A DNA stretch of 23,570 nt from the NCBI GenBank assembly GCA_026418655.1, contig JAOAAW010000105.1, positions 1-23,570 of the forward strand, given 5' to 3'. The position numbers and the translations under genes were made by a program. Below the pieces are notes generated by a model. That model saw only the letters and a program-made list of their open reading frames with translations. It searched no databases and was not told the DNA's origin. Source of the stretch: a bacterium. Lineage in GTDB: Bacteria; Ratteibacteria; UBA8468; B48-G9; DTJG01. Positions 23,331 through 23,570 of the stretch are shown in pieces; position 1 is the first letter of the stretch, and each line of letters starts with the position of its first letter.

Positions 23331-23570
23331 TTATGGGGCAAAAACAATCTGTCCAAAACCCTTTTCCTGATGTGTGCCAGAACCATCCAGTGCCCAGTAA
23401 CTTTCTTCAGTATACCCGGTTGATTTCGAACGGATTATTTTTAATAACCAATTTGTACCTGGCTCTGGAGTTTTTGCACCTAGTAAAGTAAAAGGGATTG
23501 CAATTTCAATCATCCAGGCATTTACGCCCCTGTATGCCGCATAAATAAGATTACCTGGTTGAAGTATCTG
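23331..23570 (-). CDS. CBM9-like domain protein, partial (N-terminus off the window)
   Basis: Only the last 79 residues are visible, and the frame is open to the window edge, so Met codon 23513 is internal. The segment W-M-I-E-I-A-I-P-F-T-L-L-G, then P-G-T-N-W-L-L-K-I-I-R, Y-W-A-L-D-G-S-G and F-G-Q-I-V-F is the pattern of family 9 carbohydrate-binding-like domains (CBM9), which are extracellular beta-sandwiches. The related ethylbenzene-dehydrogenase gamma/DOMON folds bind haem, and that alternative cannot be ruled out from the tail alone. It is upstream of the RIFT-like gene by 9 nt, so first or middle gene of the operon. Whatever precedes the domain is not seen. Confidence 0.6.
   Translation of the reverse strand, partial: QILQPGNLIYAAYRGVNAWMIEIAIPFTLLGAKTPEPGTNWLLKIIRSKSTGYTEESYWALDGSGTHQEKGFGQIVFAP

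Overview
The window is AT-rich bacterial DNA, densely coded, with almost no non-coding sequence (largest gap about 240 bases). The genes suggest an anaerobic, saccharolytic, diderm-like bacterium. There are several large polysaccharide-degrading enzymes of the kind common in planctomycete/Lentisphaerae-like and related uncultured lineages, oxygen-sensitive iron-sulfur systems (an HgdC-type activator, an HgdB-like protein, a NapH-like polyferredoxin and a monocluster ferredoxin), and a Csd6/Pgp2-like peptidoglycan L,D-transpeptidase lipoprotein. No RNA gene, CRISPR array, insertion sequence or prophage was seen, and taxonomy cannot be fixed from this window.

Layout. (A) 1-8982, minus strand: a five-gene operon read from a consensus promoter at 9018-9046. 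In order it holds a 1200-aa GH42-like protein with an extra N-terminal amidotransferase-like domain, a C45-type Ntn hydrolase, an L-3-hydroxyacyl-CoA dehydrogenase, an exported beta-propeller/SIS-like fusion, and a second C45 paralogue cut by the window edge. (B) 9103-13963, plus strand: a secreted GH42-like multidomain protein followed by a cytoplasmic GH20 hexosaminidase. (C) 13953-15290, minus strand: a Gfo/Idh/MocA oxidoreductase and a small EF-Tu-domain-II-like protein. (D) 15394-16683, plus strand: a GH29 alpha-L-fucosidase behind a near-perfect promoter. (E) 16685-18440, minus strand: a Thermotoga-type [4Fe-4S] ferredoxin overlapping the L,D-transpeptidase lipoprotein gene. (F) 18682-19731, plus strand: a lone ACR3 arsenite efflux pump with a leader of about 130 nt. 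(G) 19734-23570, minus strand: an operon coding for a CBM9-like protein (partial), a membrane-anchored RIFT-barrel-like protein, a NapH-like membrane polyferredoxin, an HgdB/DccP-like protein and its HgdC-like ATP-dependent activator.

How they fit. A, B and D look like a glycan-utilisation cluster covering fucose, N-acetylhexosamine and galactoside-like linkages. In A, acyl/amide chemistry (two C45 hydrolases) sits beside CoA chemistry, which may indicate removal of acyl substituents. G is the most unusual unit. It pairs an ATP-driven low-potential electron injector and its acceptor with a membrane iron-sulfur protein and two predicted cell-surface beta-sandwich proteins, and no second dehydratase subunit is present. 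Four promoters of the form TTGACA/C-N16-17-TAAAAT/TAAATT were found by eye, so ordinary sigma-70-type transcription is likely.
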